Positions 21,456-33,424 are shown, counted from the stretch's first letter. The stretch: DNA of 64,000 nt from Glycomyces lechevalierae (GCF_027622945.1 NZ_JAPZVQ010000023.1:1-64000), one strand, 5' to 3'. Notes: generated by a model not told the origin, from the sequence alone. Numbers and translations are program-made.

Positions 21456-22397
21456 ATGAGCGAAGCGGCTGAGGTCAAGTCCGAGAGCGTGATCACGGTG
21501 ATCATCGCCGCGCTGATGAACCTCTGCATCGCGCTGGCGAAGCTCGTGGCCGGGGTCGTGGGCGGTTCGGCCGCGATGGTCTCGGAGGCCGCGCACTCCG
21601 CGGCCGACACCGTCACGCAGGTCATGCTGTACATCGCCTTGCGCAACAGCGTGAAGCCGGCCGACGCCGCGCACCCGTTCGGGTACGGCAGCACCGCCTA
21701 CCTTTGGGCGGCGCTCGCGGCCGCGTTCACGTTCGTGGCCGGCGGCCTGTTCTCCATCACGCACGGCTTCCACTCGCTGCACGGCGGCGCCGAGCGCGAC
21801 TATCTCATCTCCTATGTGGTCCTTGCGATCTCGTTCGTGCTCGAAGGCGTCTCGTTCATTCGGACCATCGTGCAGGTTCGGCGCGAGTCGCGGTACTGGG
21901 GCGTCCACCCGATCCGGTTCCTGCGGCGGACGCCCGACACGAGCGTGAAGGCGGTGTTCCTGGAGGACTTCGCCGCACTCATCGGCCTGCTGCTGGCCGC
22001 CGGCGGCCTGGCGCTCACCCAGGCCACCGGCGACCCGGTGTACGACGGCACCGCCTCGATCCTCATCGGCGTGCTGCTGCTCGTGATCGCGGTGCTGCTG
22101 GGCCACGCGAACATCTCGCTGCTCATCGGCAAGAGCCTGCCGCCGCGCTTCGTCGACGCCGTGCGGACCGAACTCGAAGCGGGCGATGACATCGCGGCCG
22201 TCCAGGAGCTCCTGACCCTCCAGCTCGGACCCGCCTCGGTGATGGTCGCCGCGAAGATCGACTTCCGCGACAACGCCACCGGCGAGGCCATCGAGCGCAC
22301 CTGCCGCGACCTCGAGGCGCAGCTGCGCGAACGCTTCCCGATGGTCGCGTACGTCTTCCTGAGCCCCTGGGGCGAAGCCGAAGAGGTCACCCGCTGA
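21456..22397 (+). CDS. Cation diffusion facilitator family transporter
   Basis: 313 residues with six membrane segments. The CDF signature is GGSAAMVSEAAHSAADTVTQ near 35-55 (metal ligands expected in EAAHSAAD), and the second is in FLEDFAALIGLL. A short C-terminal cytoplasmic CDF domain follows (IDFRDNATGEAIERTCRDLE). It exports divalent cations (Zn, Mn, Fe or Co) against protons; the metal is not predictable. No SD is present; the ATG looks leaderless. Its 3' end overlaps the convergent lipoprotein gene by 11 bp. Confidence 0.92.
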   Translation: MSEAAEVKSESVITVIIAALMNLCIALAKLVAGVVGGSAAMVSEAAHSAADTVTQVMLYIALRNSVKPADAAHPFGYGSTAYLWAALAAAFTFVAGGLFSITHGFHSLHGGAERDYLISYVVLAISFVLEGVSFIRTIVQVRRESRYWGVHPIRFLRRTPDTSVKAVFLEDFAALIGLLLAAGGLALTQATGDPVYDGTASILIGVLLLVIAVLLGHANISLLIGKSLPPRFVDAVRTELEAGDDIAAVQELLTLQLGPASVMVAAKIDFRDNATGEAIERTCRDLEAQLRERFPMVAYVFLSPWGEAEEVTR

Positions 22398-23550
22398 TGG
22401 CCGCCTGGGCCTGGGCGATGAGGTCGCGCATGTCGTTCTGCCAGGCGAAGGTCGCGTCCTCGACCTCGAGGTAGTAGTGGAGCTGCGCCTGCTGCCAGGC
22501 GTCCACCGCGGCCGCGCGGTACCCGGATTCGTCGCCGCATTCGGCGAAGTCGACCGCCAGCGCCCGCTCGAAGTCGAGCCAGCCCTGCGGGTCGTCGGGG
22601 TCGGGAACGTCGCCGGGCGGGTCGGGCCAGTTGGTGCCCGCGTCCGGGTAGGAGTTGAGCGCGTACTCGCCGTCGCCCGCCGCGGAGAGGTAGGAGTGGA
22701 CGAACAACTGTCCTTCGTAGAACTCCCAGCCCTCGTGGCCGCGCCCTTCGAGGCAGTCGAGGAGGTCGCCCTCGGCGTCGGCGGTGCCCTCGGTGTAGCG
22801 GTCGGTCATCGCGGACCAGTCGCCGTTCGGCGGCTCGGGCCGCAGGTCGGCGGCGGTCCAGCCCTCGTCCATGCCGTCGAGCGTGCTCTGGCCGTAGACC
22901 GCTTCGAGCATCTGGAGCTCGCAGCCGCCGGGCGGGGGCGTCATCTGCCCGTCGGACTGGCCTTCGCGTTGGGAGCGTTCGATCCCGGCGAGGTCGGGGT
23001 GCATGTACTCGGCCCAGGCCTGGCCGCCGTAGGCGACGTACCAGGCGAACTGGTCCTCTTCAGGCTGGGTGAAGAACTCCGGCAGCTCGTCGTCGTCCTG
23101 GCCGTTGAAGACGATCGTCGTCCAGCCCATGTCCGCCTGGAACTCGGACCATTCGGCGTCGAGTTCGTCGCCGCCTTCGACGGTCTCGTACCCGTCGATG
23201 CTGGTCCACTGCCAGAAGCCGCGCCGCTGCGCGTCCTCGACGGTCGGCAGGAACCAGTCGTAGGGCGAATGGTCCATGAAGGACTCCCGCTCCTGGGCGA
23301 GGGCGGCCTCGAGCTCGAAGGGGTCGTGGAGGTCGAATCCCTGCGCCTCCAGGCAGGTCTGCACGATGCGGGACTCGGCCTCGTCGAGTTCTTCGGTGAG
23401 GCGGCGGCTCTCGTTGAAGGTGTCGGTGAGCTGCCGCTCGTACTCGCCGTAGTCGAGGTACTCGTCTTCGGGCTCCCCGGCGAACCAGGAGCAGCCCGAG
23501 GCGGTGCAGAGCACGGCCAGGCCGATGACGGCGGTCTTCGTTCGCGGCAC
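22387..23550 (-). CDS. Hypothetical Trp/acid-rich secreted lipoprotein
   Basis: 387 residues from GTG 23550, with GAAGGAAGG upstream. Signal peptide with lipobox ASGC (C20), then a strongly acidic, Trp- and Tyr-rich mature protein. Three spaced Cys are seen (in VQTCLEAQGF, GGCELQM, LLDCLEGRGH) plus FAECGDESGY, so disulfides are likely. The repeated pattern CLxxxGF/GH and the FAECGDESGYR block resemble a family of uncharacterised actinobacterial lipoproteins. Function unknown. Convergent with, and overlapping by 11 bp, the CDF transporter gene. Confidence 0.75.
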   Translation of the reverse strand: MPRTKTAVIGLAVLCTASGCSWFAGEPEDEYLDYGEYERQLTDTFNESRRLTEELDEAESRIVQTCLEAQGFDLHDPFELEAALAQERESFMDHSPYDWFLPTVEDAQRRGFWQWTSIDGYETVEGGDELDAEWSEFQADMGWTTIVFNGQDDDELPEFFTQPEEDQFAWYVAYGGQAWAEYMHPDLAGIERSQREGQSDGQMTPPPGGCELQMLEAVYGQSTLDGMDEGWTAADLRPEPPNGDWSAMTDRYTEGTADAEGDLLDCLEGRGHEGWEFYEGQLFVHSYLSAAGDGEYALNSYPDAGTNWPDPPGDVPDPDDPQGWLDFERALAVDFAECGDESGYRAAAVDAWQQAQLHYYLEVEDATFAWQNDMRDLIAQAQAAISG

Positions 23551-23631
23551 GGCGACCTTCCTTCTCCCGGGGGCTTCGCCGCACAGACGCCCCGAGGGCC
23601 CGCGCCGGTTGCCTGTGCCGGAATGGAAAAG

Positions 23632-23655
23632 GGCCGCCGGGAAGCCCCGGCGGCC
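23632..23655 (-). terminator. Intrinsic terminator of the peroxiredoxin gene
   Basis: GGCCGCCGGG, 4-nt loop, CCCGGCGGCC, followed on the minus strand by CTTTTCC. Lies 16 bp past the peroxiredoxin stop. Confidence 0.8.
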
Positions 23656-23671
23656 GCTCTTCATTCAGGTC

Positions 23672-24133
23672 TTAGGCCAGTTCGGACAGGGCCTTCTGCC
23701 AGGCGCCCTGGTCGCGGGCCTCGCCGGGCATGTTCATCTCGGCGAAGCGGACGACGCCCTGCTTGTCGATGACGAAGGTGCCGCGGTTCGCCATGCCCTT
23801 CTCGTCGTTGAAGACGCCGTAGGCCTGGGCGACCTCGCCGTGCGGCCAGAAGTCGGAGAGCAGCGGGAACTCGAAGCCCTCGCGCTGCGCCCAGACCTTG
23901 TGGGCGAACGGGGAGTCGATGGAGACGCTGAGGACCTGCACGTCGTCGCTCTGGTAGGCGTCGAGGTTGTCGCGGATGCCGCACAGCTCGCCCTCGCACA
24001 CGCCGGTGAACGCGAACGGGTAGAACACGAGCAGGACGTTCTTCTCGCCGAGGAAGTCGGCGAGGCTGACCTCTTGGTTGTTCTGGTCCTTCAGGGTGAA
24101 GCCGGGGGCCTTGGTTCCGGGTTCGATCGGCAT
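23672..24133 (-). CDS. Peroxiredoxin (AhpE-like)
   Basis: 153 residues with the peroxiredoxin block FYPFAFTGVCEGELCGIRD. The peroxidatic Cys is C46 and a possible resolving Cys is C51 (CEGELC). Mycobacterial AhpE has the same FTG-C-xGEL context but lacks the second Cys there, so this may be a two-Cys variant. It reduces peroxides in the cytosol. ATG 24133 follows GAGGAG. Single-gene unit with its own terminator; the DUF3052 gene lies upstream in the same direction. Confidence 0.92.
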   Translation of the reverse strand: MPIEPGTKAPGFTLKDQNNQEVSLADFLGEKNVLLVFYPFAFTGVCEGELCGIRDNLDAYQSDDVQVLSVSIDSPFAHKVWAQREGFEFPLLSDFWPHGEVAQAYGVFNDEKGMANRGTFVIDKQGVVRFAEMNMPGEARDQGAWQKALSELA

Positions 24134-24262
24134 GCGCGCTCCTCGCGGTGCGGCCCTCGGCGGAGGGCCTTCAGTGGTCTCTGACGCGGTGAACGTTATC
24201 GCCAGGCGTCCGCGCCGGCCACCGGACCCGCCGGAAGCGGGCCCGCGCGACATTCCGGGGTG

Positions 24263-24679
24263 TCAGCGGCGGGCGACGACCATGCGGGAGGCGACCCAGT
24301 CCGGGGAGGCGTTGAGGGTCTTCGTCGACTTGAGGCCGGCGAGGGTCGTGGACTCCTCGATGTCGGCGGGCTCGATGTGGCCGGGGCGACCGGCCTTGGG
24401 GGTGAGGAGCCAGACCACGCCGTCGTCGGCGAGGGGGTCGCGGGCGTCGAGGAGGAGGTCGACCAGGTCGCCGTCCTCTTCGCGGCACCACAGGAGCACC
24501 GCGCCCACGATCTCGTCGGAGTCCTCGTCGAGGAGTTCGCCGACCGCCTCGATGACGGCGCTGCGCAGGGCGGCGTCGACATCGGTGTCGAAGCCGATCT
24601 CCATGACGGACTCGACGCCGTCGAGTCCCAGTCGCTGCACCACGCTCGATGAGTCCACCGGGCTGCTCGGAGCGTTCAC
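24263..24679 (-). CDS. DUF3052 family protein
   Basis: 138 residues. It opens VNAPSSPVDSSSVVQRLGL and contains the family block VWLLTPKAGRPGHIEPADIEE and a C-terminal NASPDWVASRMVVAR. DUF3052 genes stand divergently upstream of aceE in many actinomycetes, as here. The biochemical role is unknown. GTG 24679 has GGAGGGG at good spacing. Confidence 0.88.
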   Translation of the reverse strand: MNAPSSPVDSSSVVQRLGLDGVESVMEIGFDTDVDAALRSAVIEAVGELLDEDSDEIVGAVLLWCREEDGDLVDLLLDARDPLADDGVVWLLTPKAGRPGHIEPADIEESTTLAGLKSTKTLNASPDWVASRMVVARR

Positions 24680-25057
24680 TTCGTCCCCTCCATAGGTCGG
24701 GCTGCCAGAGCGTCCCGCTCTGCTCTGCACAGCATATGAAGTAGACCATATGAGCCGTGGCATATCCAGCGCTCGCGCGGGCGGGGGAAAAGAGGTGCGG
24801 CGGGCCGGTTCGCAAAGCCGCCGAGGGGGTTCGTGCGGACACGTTCACATGGCGGTGATCTCGCTTTCCGGGACGCGATTCGCGGCGTTGCAGGTGAGCG
24901 CGTTTCATGGTCGCGGGGAGTGTGGGCGCCGTCGCATCAAGGCGGGTGGGTCGACGATGCTCGCGGTAGATTCAAGGGAGGATGGTAGAAAACGATGACA
25001 CTCTGCTGCCTGAAGAGCAACCCTGCAAAGCCGCAGTCTTAGAACGAGGGATCGCCC
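24680..25057 (+). promoter_or_regulatory. Divergent DUF3052/aceE control region
   Basis: 378 bp between the divergent starts. I see no strong palindrome. A short frame, ATG 24982 to TGA 25092 (36 codons plus stop), has GGGAGG directly against its ATG and runs over the aceE start in another frame; coding is doubtful. The aceE SD is a modest GAGGG. Confidence 0.35.
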
Positions 25058-27790
<2,733 letters not shown>

Positions 27791-27801
27791 TACGCGCCTA
27801 C

Positions 27802-27840
27802 GACGAAGGGCCGCAAGCGGATCGCTTGCGGCCCTTCGTC
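27802..27840. terminator. Strong intrinsic terminator, 18-bp stem
   Basis: GACGAAGGGCCGCAAGCG, GAT loop, CGCTTGCGGCCCTTCGTC: a perfect stem 11 bp past the aceE stop. It also serves the convergent thioredoxin gene. Confidence 0.88.
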
Positions 27841-27889
27841 ATGCCGTGGCACCGGACGGGTCCGGCCCGCGGCTGAGGAGTCCGGAGGC

Positions 27890-28258
27890 CTAGGCCTCGG
27901 CCTCCTCCTTCTCGATCTCGGCGCGAACCGCGTCCATGTCGAGTTCCTTCACCTTGCCGATGATCTCCTCGAGCGCGGCCGGCGGCAGCGCGCCGGGCTG
28001 GCTGTAGAGGAGGATGCCGTCGCGGAACGCCATGAGCGTCGGGATCGACTGGATCCCCGCCTCGCCCGAGAGCTCCGGCTGGTCCTCGGTGTCGATCTTC
28101 CCGAAGACGACGTCAGGGTGCTTCTCGCTCGACGCCTCGAACGTGGGCGCGAACATCTTGCACGGGCCGCACCAGTCGGCCCACCAGTCCACCAGCACGA
28201 TCTCGTTGCCGGTGACGGTCTCCTCGAAGTTGTCCTTGGTCAGTGCAACCGTGGCCAT
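27890..28258 (-). CDS. trxA: Thioredoxin
   Basis: 122 residues with the active site DWWADWCGPCKMFAP (C30, C33) and the cis-Pro loop GIQSIPTLMAF. Cytosolic protein-disulfide reductant. It carries a ~15-residue acidic C-terminal extension (DAVRAEIEKEEAEA) beyond the usual end, seen in some actinobacterial paralogues. ATG 28258 has GAGAGG upstream. Stands alone, divergent from the fatty-acid regulator. Confidence 0.95.
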   Translation of the reverse strand: MATVALTKDNFEETVTGNEIVLVDWWADWCGPCKMFAPTFEASSEKHPDVVFGKIDTEDQPELSGEAGIQSIPTLMAFRDGILLYSQPGALPPAALEEIIGKVKELDMDAVRAEIEKEEAEA

Positions 28259-28375
28259 GGGGCCGCCTCTCTGTCGTGGCTTCTGTGGTGCTCTTCCGCG
28301 CAACAGTAGTGGCGGCCGAGGTATTCCGACAGACGGCCATGCGCGGCGCGCGCCACGTCTGGCAGGCTATAGGGC

Positions 28376-29545
28376 ATGGATCTGGCCACGACCATTCAGA
28401 ACATCGAACGCTCCTCGTCGGCGTTGACGACCCAGTCGCTCACCCGGATGGACGAACGCCTCCCCTGGTTCCGCGACCTCCCCGCCGAGCAGCGCTCCAT
28501 GGTCACCCTGGTGGCCCAAGCCGGCGTGCGGCAGTTCCTCGAATGGCTGCGCAACGGCGGCGAGGACCTGGGCACCTCCGACATGGTCTTCGAGGCCGCC
28601 CCCGTCGAGCTCGCCCGCGCCATCAGCCTCCAGCACACCGTCGCCCTCATCCAGGTCGTCATCGACGTGGTCGAGGAGCAGGTGCCCGCGCTCGCCGCCG
28701 ACGGCGAGACCGACCAGCTCCGCGAGTCGGTGCTGCGCTTCAGCCGCGAGATCGCGTTCGCCTCCGCACGCGTGTACGCCCGCGCCGCCGAGACGCGCGG
28801 CGCCTGGGACGCCCGCCTCCAGGCGATGCTCGTCGACGCGCTCCTGCGCGGCGACAACTCCGACGAGCTCATCTCCCGGGCCGCCGCCCTCGGCTGGTCC
28901 GAGACGCAGACGATCACCGTCGTCTGCGGCGCCACCCCCGGCGGCGAGGCCACCCTCGTGCTCCACTCCGTCCAGCGCGCCGCCCGGCGCCTCGGGCTCG
29001 ACATCCTCGCCGGCGTCCACGGCGCCCGCCTCGTGCTCCTCCTCGGTGGCGTCAAAGAGCCCGTCGAGATCGTCGAGAAGCTCACCGGGCAGTTCGGCGA
29101 CGGCCCGATCGTGGTGGGCCCCACCGTGACCGGCCTCGCGGACGCCTCCACGTCCGCGCTCGCGGCCGTCGCCGGCCACCGGGCCGCCCCGGCCTGGCCG
29201 GACGCGCCCCGGCCCGTCACGGCCACCCAGCTCCTCCCGGAGCGGGCCATCGCGGGCGACGAGGAGGCCCGCCGGGGCCTGCGCGAGAGCGTCTACCTGA
29301 CGCTGCGCCGCGCGGGCGGCGAGCTGTTGGAGACCATGGACGCGTTCATCGCCTCCGGCGGCGTCCTCGAGGGCACCGCCCGCGAGCTGTACGTCCACCC
29401 CAACACGGTCCGCTACCGCCTCCGCCGCATCCAGGAGGTGACCGGTTTCTCCCCCACCGAACCGCATGAGGCCTTCGTCCTCCGTGTGGGGTTGACCATA
29501 GGACGCCTGGAGAACGCTTCGGGCACCCGGCGTTCTCGCAGTTGA
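28376..29545 (+). CDS. fasR: PucR/CdaR-family regulator of fatty-acid synthesis (FasR-like)
   Basis: 389 residues. The C-terminal PucR helix-turn-helix is ARELYVHPNTVRYRLRRIQEVTGF near 335-360. The middle GGDEF-like/CdaR region starts about 150. Its place directly before fabD-fabH-acpP-fabF matches streptomycete FasR, which activates that operon. The symbol rests on synteny plus domain type. No SD precedes ATG 28376. The intergenic region downstream contains a likely target palindrome. Confidence 0.88.
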   Translation: MDLATTIQNIERSSSALTTQSLTRMDERLPWFRDLPAEQRSMVTLVAQAGVRQFLEWLRNGGEDLGTSDMVFEAAPVELARAISLQHTVALIQVVIDVVEEQVPALAADGETDQLRESVLRFSREIAFASARVYARAAETRGAWDARLQAMLVDALLRGDNSDELISRAAALGWSETQTITVVCGATPGGEATLVLHSVQRAARRLGLDILAGVHGARLVLLLGGVKEPVEIVEKLTGQFGDGPIVVGPTVTGLADASTSALAAVAGHRAAPAWPDAPRPVTATQLLPERAIAGDEEARRGLRESVYLTLRRAGGELLETMDAFIASGGVLEGTARELYVHPNTVRYRLRRIQEVTGFSPTEPHEAFVLRVGLTIGRLENASGTRRSRS

Positions 29546-29571
29546 CAACGAGTGTTGTAGATTCCCTACAA
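29542..29571 (+). promoter_or_regulatory. fabD operon promoter with TTGTAG/CTACAA palindrome
   Basis: TTGACA (29542-29547) resembles a -35 element. Just downstream, TTGTAG, ATTCC, CTACAA (29555-29571) is a perfect interrupted palindrome in the only non-coding gap of the cluster. It is the best candidate binding site for the adjacent PucR-type regulator. Confidence 0.55.
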
Positions 29572-29638
29572 GAACCGAACGGGCTTTCAGTCTCCCGACT
29601 GCTCCCGTATCACCTGTTGTCGATGCGAAAGTCTTAGT

Positions 29639-30565
29639 GTGCTTGCCATTCTCGCTCCCGGGCAGGGCTCGCAGAAGCCCGGGTTCCTGACGCCGTGGAT
29701 CGAAGACCCCTCCGCCGAGGCGCGCCTCCGCGAGTGGTCCGAGATCATCGACCTCGACCTCGTCCGACTCGGCACGACCGCCGAGCAGGACGAGATCACC
29801 GACACCGCCAACACCCAGCCGCTCCTCGTGGCCGCCGGGCTGCTGGCCGCCGAGCGGCTGCTCACCGGCGACCTCGCCGAGGCCGACCTCGTCGTCGCCG
29901 GGCACTCCGTCGGCGAGCTGACCGCGCTCGCGATCGCCGGGGTCCTCACCCCCGAGGCCGCCGTCCGCCTCGCCGCCGTCCGCGGCCGCGAGATGGCCGC
30001 CGCCTGCAACATCGAGCCGACCACGATGGCCGCCGTCCTCGGCGGCGTCGAAGAGGACGTGCTCACCGCGATCGAATCGGCCGGGGCCTGGCCCGCGAAC
30101 CGCAACGGCGCCGGGCAGATCGTCGCCGCCGGACCGGTCGCCGCCATCGAGAAGCTGACCCAGAACCCGCCGGAGAAGGCGCGGATCATCCCGCTCAAGG
30201 TCGCCGGGGCGTTCCACACCCCGCACATGGCTCCGGCGCAGGAAGCGCTCGAGGCCGTGGCCGCCGAGATCGCGACCGCCGACCCGGTCCGGACGCTCCT
30301 GTCCAACCGCGACGGCAAGGCCGTGGCCTCGGGCAAGACCGCCTTGCAGCAGATCGTGGCACAGGTCACCTCACCGGTCAGGTGGGACGCCTGCATGAGT
30401 ACGCTTGGAGAACTGGGCGTCACGGCGGTCATCGAGCTGCCGCCTGCAGGGACGCTCACCGGACTGGCCAAGCGGGCACTCAAGGGCGTGGAGCGTGTCA
30501 ACGTGAACACCCCCGAGGACCTGGCTGCCGCCACCGGACTCGCGAAGAATGAAGGAGCCGAGTGA
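29639..30565 (+). CDS. fabD: Malonyl-CoA:ACP transacylase
   Basis: 308 residues, GTG start with no SD. Opening LAILAPGQGSQKPGFL gives the oxyanion Gln, GHSVGE carries the catalytic Ser90, and VAGAFHTPHM carries the catalytic His (H193). Loads malonyl groups onto ACP for type II fatty-acid synthesis. Its TGA overlaps the fabH GTG by 4 nt, so translation is coupled. Confidence 0.97.
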   Translation: MLAILAPGQGSQKPGFLTPWIEDPSAEARLREWSEIIDLDLVRLGTTAEQDEITDTANTQPLLVAAGLLAAERLLTGDLAEADLVVAGHSVGELTALAIAGVLTPEAAVRLAAVRGREMAAACNIEPTTMAAVLGGVEEDVLTAIESAGAWPANRNGAGQIVAAGPVAAIEKLTQNPPEKARIIPLKVAGAFHTPHMAPAQEALEAVAAEIATADPVRTLLSNRDGKAVASGKTALQQIVAQVTSPVRWDACMSTLGELGVTAVIELPPAGTLTGLAKRALKGVERVNVNTPEDLAAATGLAKNEGAE

Positions 30566-31515
30566 GCGTCAACGGATCGCGCGTCGTCAGCGTCGGGCAC
30601 TACCAGCCGGAGAAGATCCTCACCAACGCCGACCTCGCCGAGATGGTCGACACCAACGACGAGTGGATCGTCTCTCGTGTCGGCATCAAGGAGCGCCGCA
30701 TCGCCGCCGACGGCCAGAAGGTCGCCGACCTCGCGATCGAGGCCGCCCGCAACGCCATGGAGAACGGCGGCTTCACCGCCGCCGACATCGACATGGTCAT
30801 CGTCGCCACCGTCTCGGCGAAGGACCTGTGCCCGAACACCGCCTGCCGCGTCTCCGACGCGCTCGGCATCGGCGCGCCGGCCGCCATCGACATCAACACC
30901 GCCTGCTCGGGCTTCGAGTACGCGCTGGCCCAGGCCGACATGGCCATCCGGGTCGGCAGTGCCAAGCGCGCCATCGTGATCGGCGCCGAATGCCTCAGCG
31001 CGGTCACCGACTGGGAGGACCGCTCCTCGTGCGTCCTCTTCGGCGACGGCGCGGGCGCTGTCGTGGTCGAGGGCACCGACGACCCGGAGCTGGCCATCAG
31101 CCCGGTCCTGTGGGGCTCCGAGCCGGCGATGAGCGACGTCATCCGCATCGAGGAGGACGTGCCGTTCATCAAGCAGGCCGGCCAGACCGTGTTCCGCTGG
31201 GCCACCACCCAGCTCGCGCCGCTCATCGAGCAGGTCGCCGAGCGGGCGGGCCTCAAGATCAGCGAGCTCGCGGCCTTCGTGCCGCACCAGGCGAACCTGC
31301 GGATCATCCAGGGCATCGCCAAGCGCCTCGACTTCAGCGACGACTGCGTCATCGCCGAGGACATCGTCTACTCCGGCAACACGTCGGCGGCATCGGTGCC
31401 GCTGGCCCTGTCGAAGTTGGTACAAAGTGGCAAGGTGGCCTCCGGCGCCCCGATCCTCCTGTTCGGATTCGGCGGCGGACTCACCTACGCCGGGCAAGTC
31501 ATCCGCTGCCCGTAA
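30562..31515 (+). CDS. fabH: 3-oxoacyl-ACP synthase III (initiating condensing enzyme)
   Basis: 317 residues. Cys-His-Asn triad: C115 in NTACSGF, His in VPHQANLRI, Asn in YSGNTSAASVP. Condenses a short (often branched) acyl-CoA with malonyl-ACP. GTG 30562 overlaps the end of fabD. The acyl carrier protein gene follows after 20 bp. Confidence 0.97.
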   Translation: MSVNGSRVVSVGHYQPEKILTNADLAEMVDTNDEWIVSRVGIKERRIAADGQKVADLAIEAARNAMENGGFTAADIDMVIVATVSAKDLCPNTACRVSDALGIGAPAAIDINTACSGFEYALAQADMAIRVGSAKRAIVIGAECLSAVTDWEDRSSCVLFGDGAGAVVVEGTDDPELAISPVLWGSEPAMSDVIRIEEDVPFIKQAGQTVFRWATTQLAPLIEQVAERAGLKISELAAFVPHQANLRIIQGIAKRLDFSDDCVIAEDIVYSGNTSAASVPLALSKLVQSGKVASGAPILLFGFGGGLTYAGQVIRCP

Positions 31516-31535
31516 TTATCGAGAGGAAATAACTC

Positions 31536-31778
31536 ATGGCTCATTCTCGTGACGAGATCCGCGAAGGCCTGTCCGACATTCTCGAAGAGGTCGCGGGCGT
31601 CAACCCCGACGATGTCGCCGACGGCAAGTCGTTCACCGACGACCTGGACGTCGACTCGCTCGCCATGGTCGAGGTCGTCGTCGCCGCTGAAGAGAAGTTC
31701 GGTGTGAAGATCCCCGATGACGAGGTCGCCAACCTGAAGACCGTCGGCGACGCCGTCTCCTACATCGAAAAGGGCTAA
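31536..31778 (+). CDS. acpP: Acyl carrier protein
   Basis: 80 residues, acidic, with the phosphopantetheine site DVDSLAMVE (Ser41). ATG 31536 follows GAGAGGAAAT. AT content is slightly higher than its neighbours, as usual for highly expressed ACP genes. Carries intermediates for FabD, FabH and FabF. Confidence 0.98.
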   Translation: MAHSRDEIREGLSDILEEVAGVNPDDVADGKSFTDDLDVDSLAMVEVVVAAEEKFGVKIPDDEVANLKTVGDAVSYIEKG

Positions 31779-31780
31779 AT

Positions 31781-32998
31781 GTGACTGAGGTAGTCGTGAC
31801 CGGGCTCGGCGCGACCACGCCCCTCGGCGGGGACGTGGCGTCGACCTGGGAAGCGCTCGTGGCCGGTCGGTCGGGCGTGCACCTGCTCGAGCACGAGTGG
31901 GCGCAGGAACTCCCCTGCCGTATCGCCGCCGAGCTGGCGGTGGAGCCGTCCGAGGTCCTGCCTCGGGTGCGGCTGCGCCGTCTGGACCGCTCCGAGCAGA
32001 TCGCGCTGGTCGCGGCTCAGCAGGCGTGGGACGACGCGGGGCTGAGCGACGACCTCGACAAGGAACGCCTGGGCGTCGTCTTCGGTTCCGGCATCGGCGG
32101 GGCGCTGACGCTCCTCGCCCAGGACGACATCCTGGAGGAGAGCGGCGCCCGCAAGGTCTCGCCGTTCACCGTGCCCATGCTCATGCCCAACGGTCCCGCC
32201 GCAGTAGTCGGCCTGGAATTCGGCGCCCAAGCCGGCGTGCACGCCCCCACCAGCGCGTGCGCCACCTCGGCCGAGGCGATCTCCTGGGCCGCCGACATGA
32301 TCCGCGTCGGCCGTGCCGACGTGGTCGTGGCGGGCGGCGCGGAGGCGGTCATCGGCGGCCTGCCGATGGCCGGGTTCTCCTCGATGAAGGCCATGTCGAC
32401 CCGCAACGACGACCCGACGCACGCCTCCCGGCCCTGGGACCGCGACCGCGACGGGTTCGTCATGGGCGAAGGCTCCGGCGCGCTCATCCTGGAGCGCCGC
32501 GACCACGCCGAGGCGCGCGGGGCGAAGATCTACGCCGTCGTGGCGGGCTCCGGGCTGACCTCCGACGGGTACGACATCGTCCAGCCCGACCCGGAGTGCC
32601 GGGGCGGCGGCCGGGCGATGGCGGCGGCCATCAAGCAGGCCGGCATCGACCCGAAGGAGATCGGCCACGTCAACGCCCATGCGACGTCCACTCCGGTCGG
32701 CGACATGGCGGAGGTCAAGGGCATCAAGCGCGTCGTGGGCGACCACGTGGTGCTGACCGCGACCAAGTCCATGACCGGGCACCTGCTCGGCGGCGCGGGC
32801 GCGGTCGAGTCGATCGCGGCGATCCTGGCGATCGTCGAAGGGGTCATCCCTCCGACGATCAACCTCGACAACCCCGACCCGGGCCTGGACCTGGACGTCG
32901 CGGCGAACGAGGCGCGCAAGGTCGAGCTGAACGCCGCGCTCAACACGGCCTTCGGCTTCGGCGGCCACAACGCCGCGCTCTTGTTCACGAAGGCGTAG
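31781..32998 (+). CDS. fabF: 3-oxoacyl-ACP synthase II (elongating condensing enzyme)
   Basis: 405 residues, GTG start 2 nt after the acpP stop with AAGGG inside the acpP end. Cys-His-His triad: C160 in TSACATS, His in NAHATSTPVGD, His in KSMTGHLLGGAG. Elongates acyl-ACP chains. Last gene of the operon, before a strong terminator. A 12-bp duplication of its last codons (ACGAAGGCGTAG at 32987 and 33022) lies just downstream. Confidence 0.97.
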   Translation: MTEVVVTGLGATTPLGGDVASTWEALVAGRSGVHLLEHEWAQELPCRIAAELAVEPSEVLPRVRLRRLDRSEQIALVAAQQAWDDAGLSDDLDKERLGVVFGSGIGGALTLLAQDDILEESGARKVSPFTVPMLMPNGPAAVVGLEFGAQAGVHAPTSACATSAEAISWAADMIRVGRADVVVAGGAEAVIGGLPMAGFSSMKAMSTRNDDPTHASRPWDRDRDGFVMGEGSGALILERRDHAEARGAKIYAVVAGSGLTSDGYDIVQPDPECRGGGRAMAAAIKQAGIDPKEIGHVNAHATSTPVGDMAEVKGIKRVVGDHVVLTATKSMTGHLLGGAGAVESIAAILAIVEGVIPPTINLDNPDPGLDLDVAANEARKVELNAALNTAFGFGGHNAALLFTKA

Positions 32999-33046
32999 CC
33001 GGAGTGAACCGGCTGCACCGGACGAAGGCGTAGCAGCAGTAGTAAC

Positions 33047-33084
33047 CTGAAGGGCCCCAACGCTTTCGGGTTGGGGCCCTTCAG
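33047..33084 (+). terminator. Terminator of the fatty-acid operon
   Basis: CTGAAGGGCCCCAAC, 8-nt loop, GTTGGGGCCCTTCAG: a perfect 15-bp stem. Confidence 0.85.
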
Positions 33085-33424
33085 CGCGTCTGCGGGAGTC
33101 CGGTTTCGGGCGTGTCCGGGGGCGACGCGTGTGCCTGCGGGCCTTGGGTCTCGGGCGTGTCCGGGAGCGTCTCGGAGCGCCTACCACAAAACAGACATAA
33201 GAGGGACCCGGCCTCCGCGAGCTGGCGAGCCGTAACTTTGGTCAGCGCAGAAATCCTCCCGGGGTACGACATTCCCCGAACTTGATCCTTCCTCGGGATG
33301 ACCCAGGTCGGTACCGCGGACGGGAGCTTTCGGCGGCGGTCGCGAATACCGTGAATCGAGCCCGTTTTCCATAGACTCGAACCGGAAGCCAGTGCACACC
33401 CGCCACGATCCGAAGGAGACCGTC
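33085..33424 (+). other. Non-coding gap upstream of DUF418 gene 1
   Basis: About 340 bp. It contains TCGGGCGTGTCCGGG twice with a 45-bp period (33106-33120, 33151-33165). Otherwise it holds only the promoter region of the DUF418 gene. No convincing gene on either strand. Confidence 0.4.

Noticed and set aside
33081-33272. Small minus-strand ORF with PDTPET repeats
   Set aside because: It overlaps the fabF terminator, has no SD and arises from the 45-bp direct repeat.
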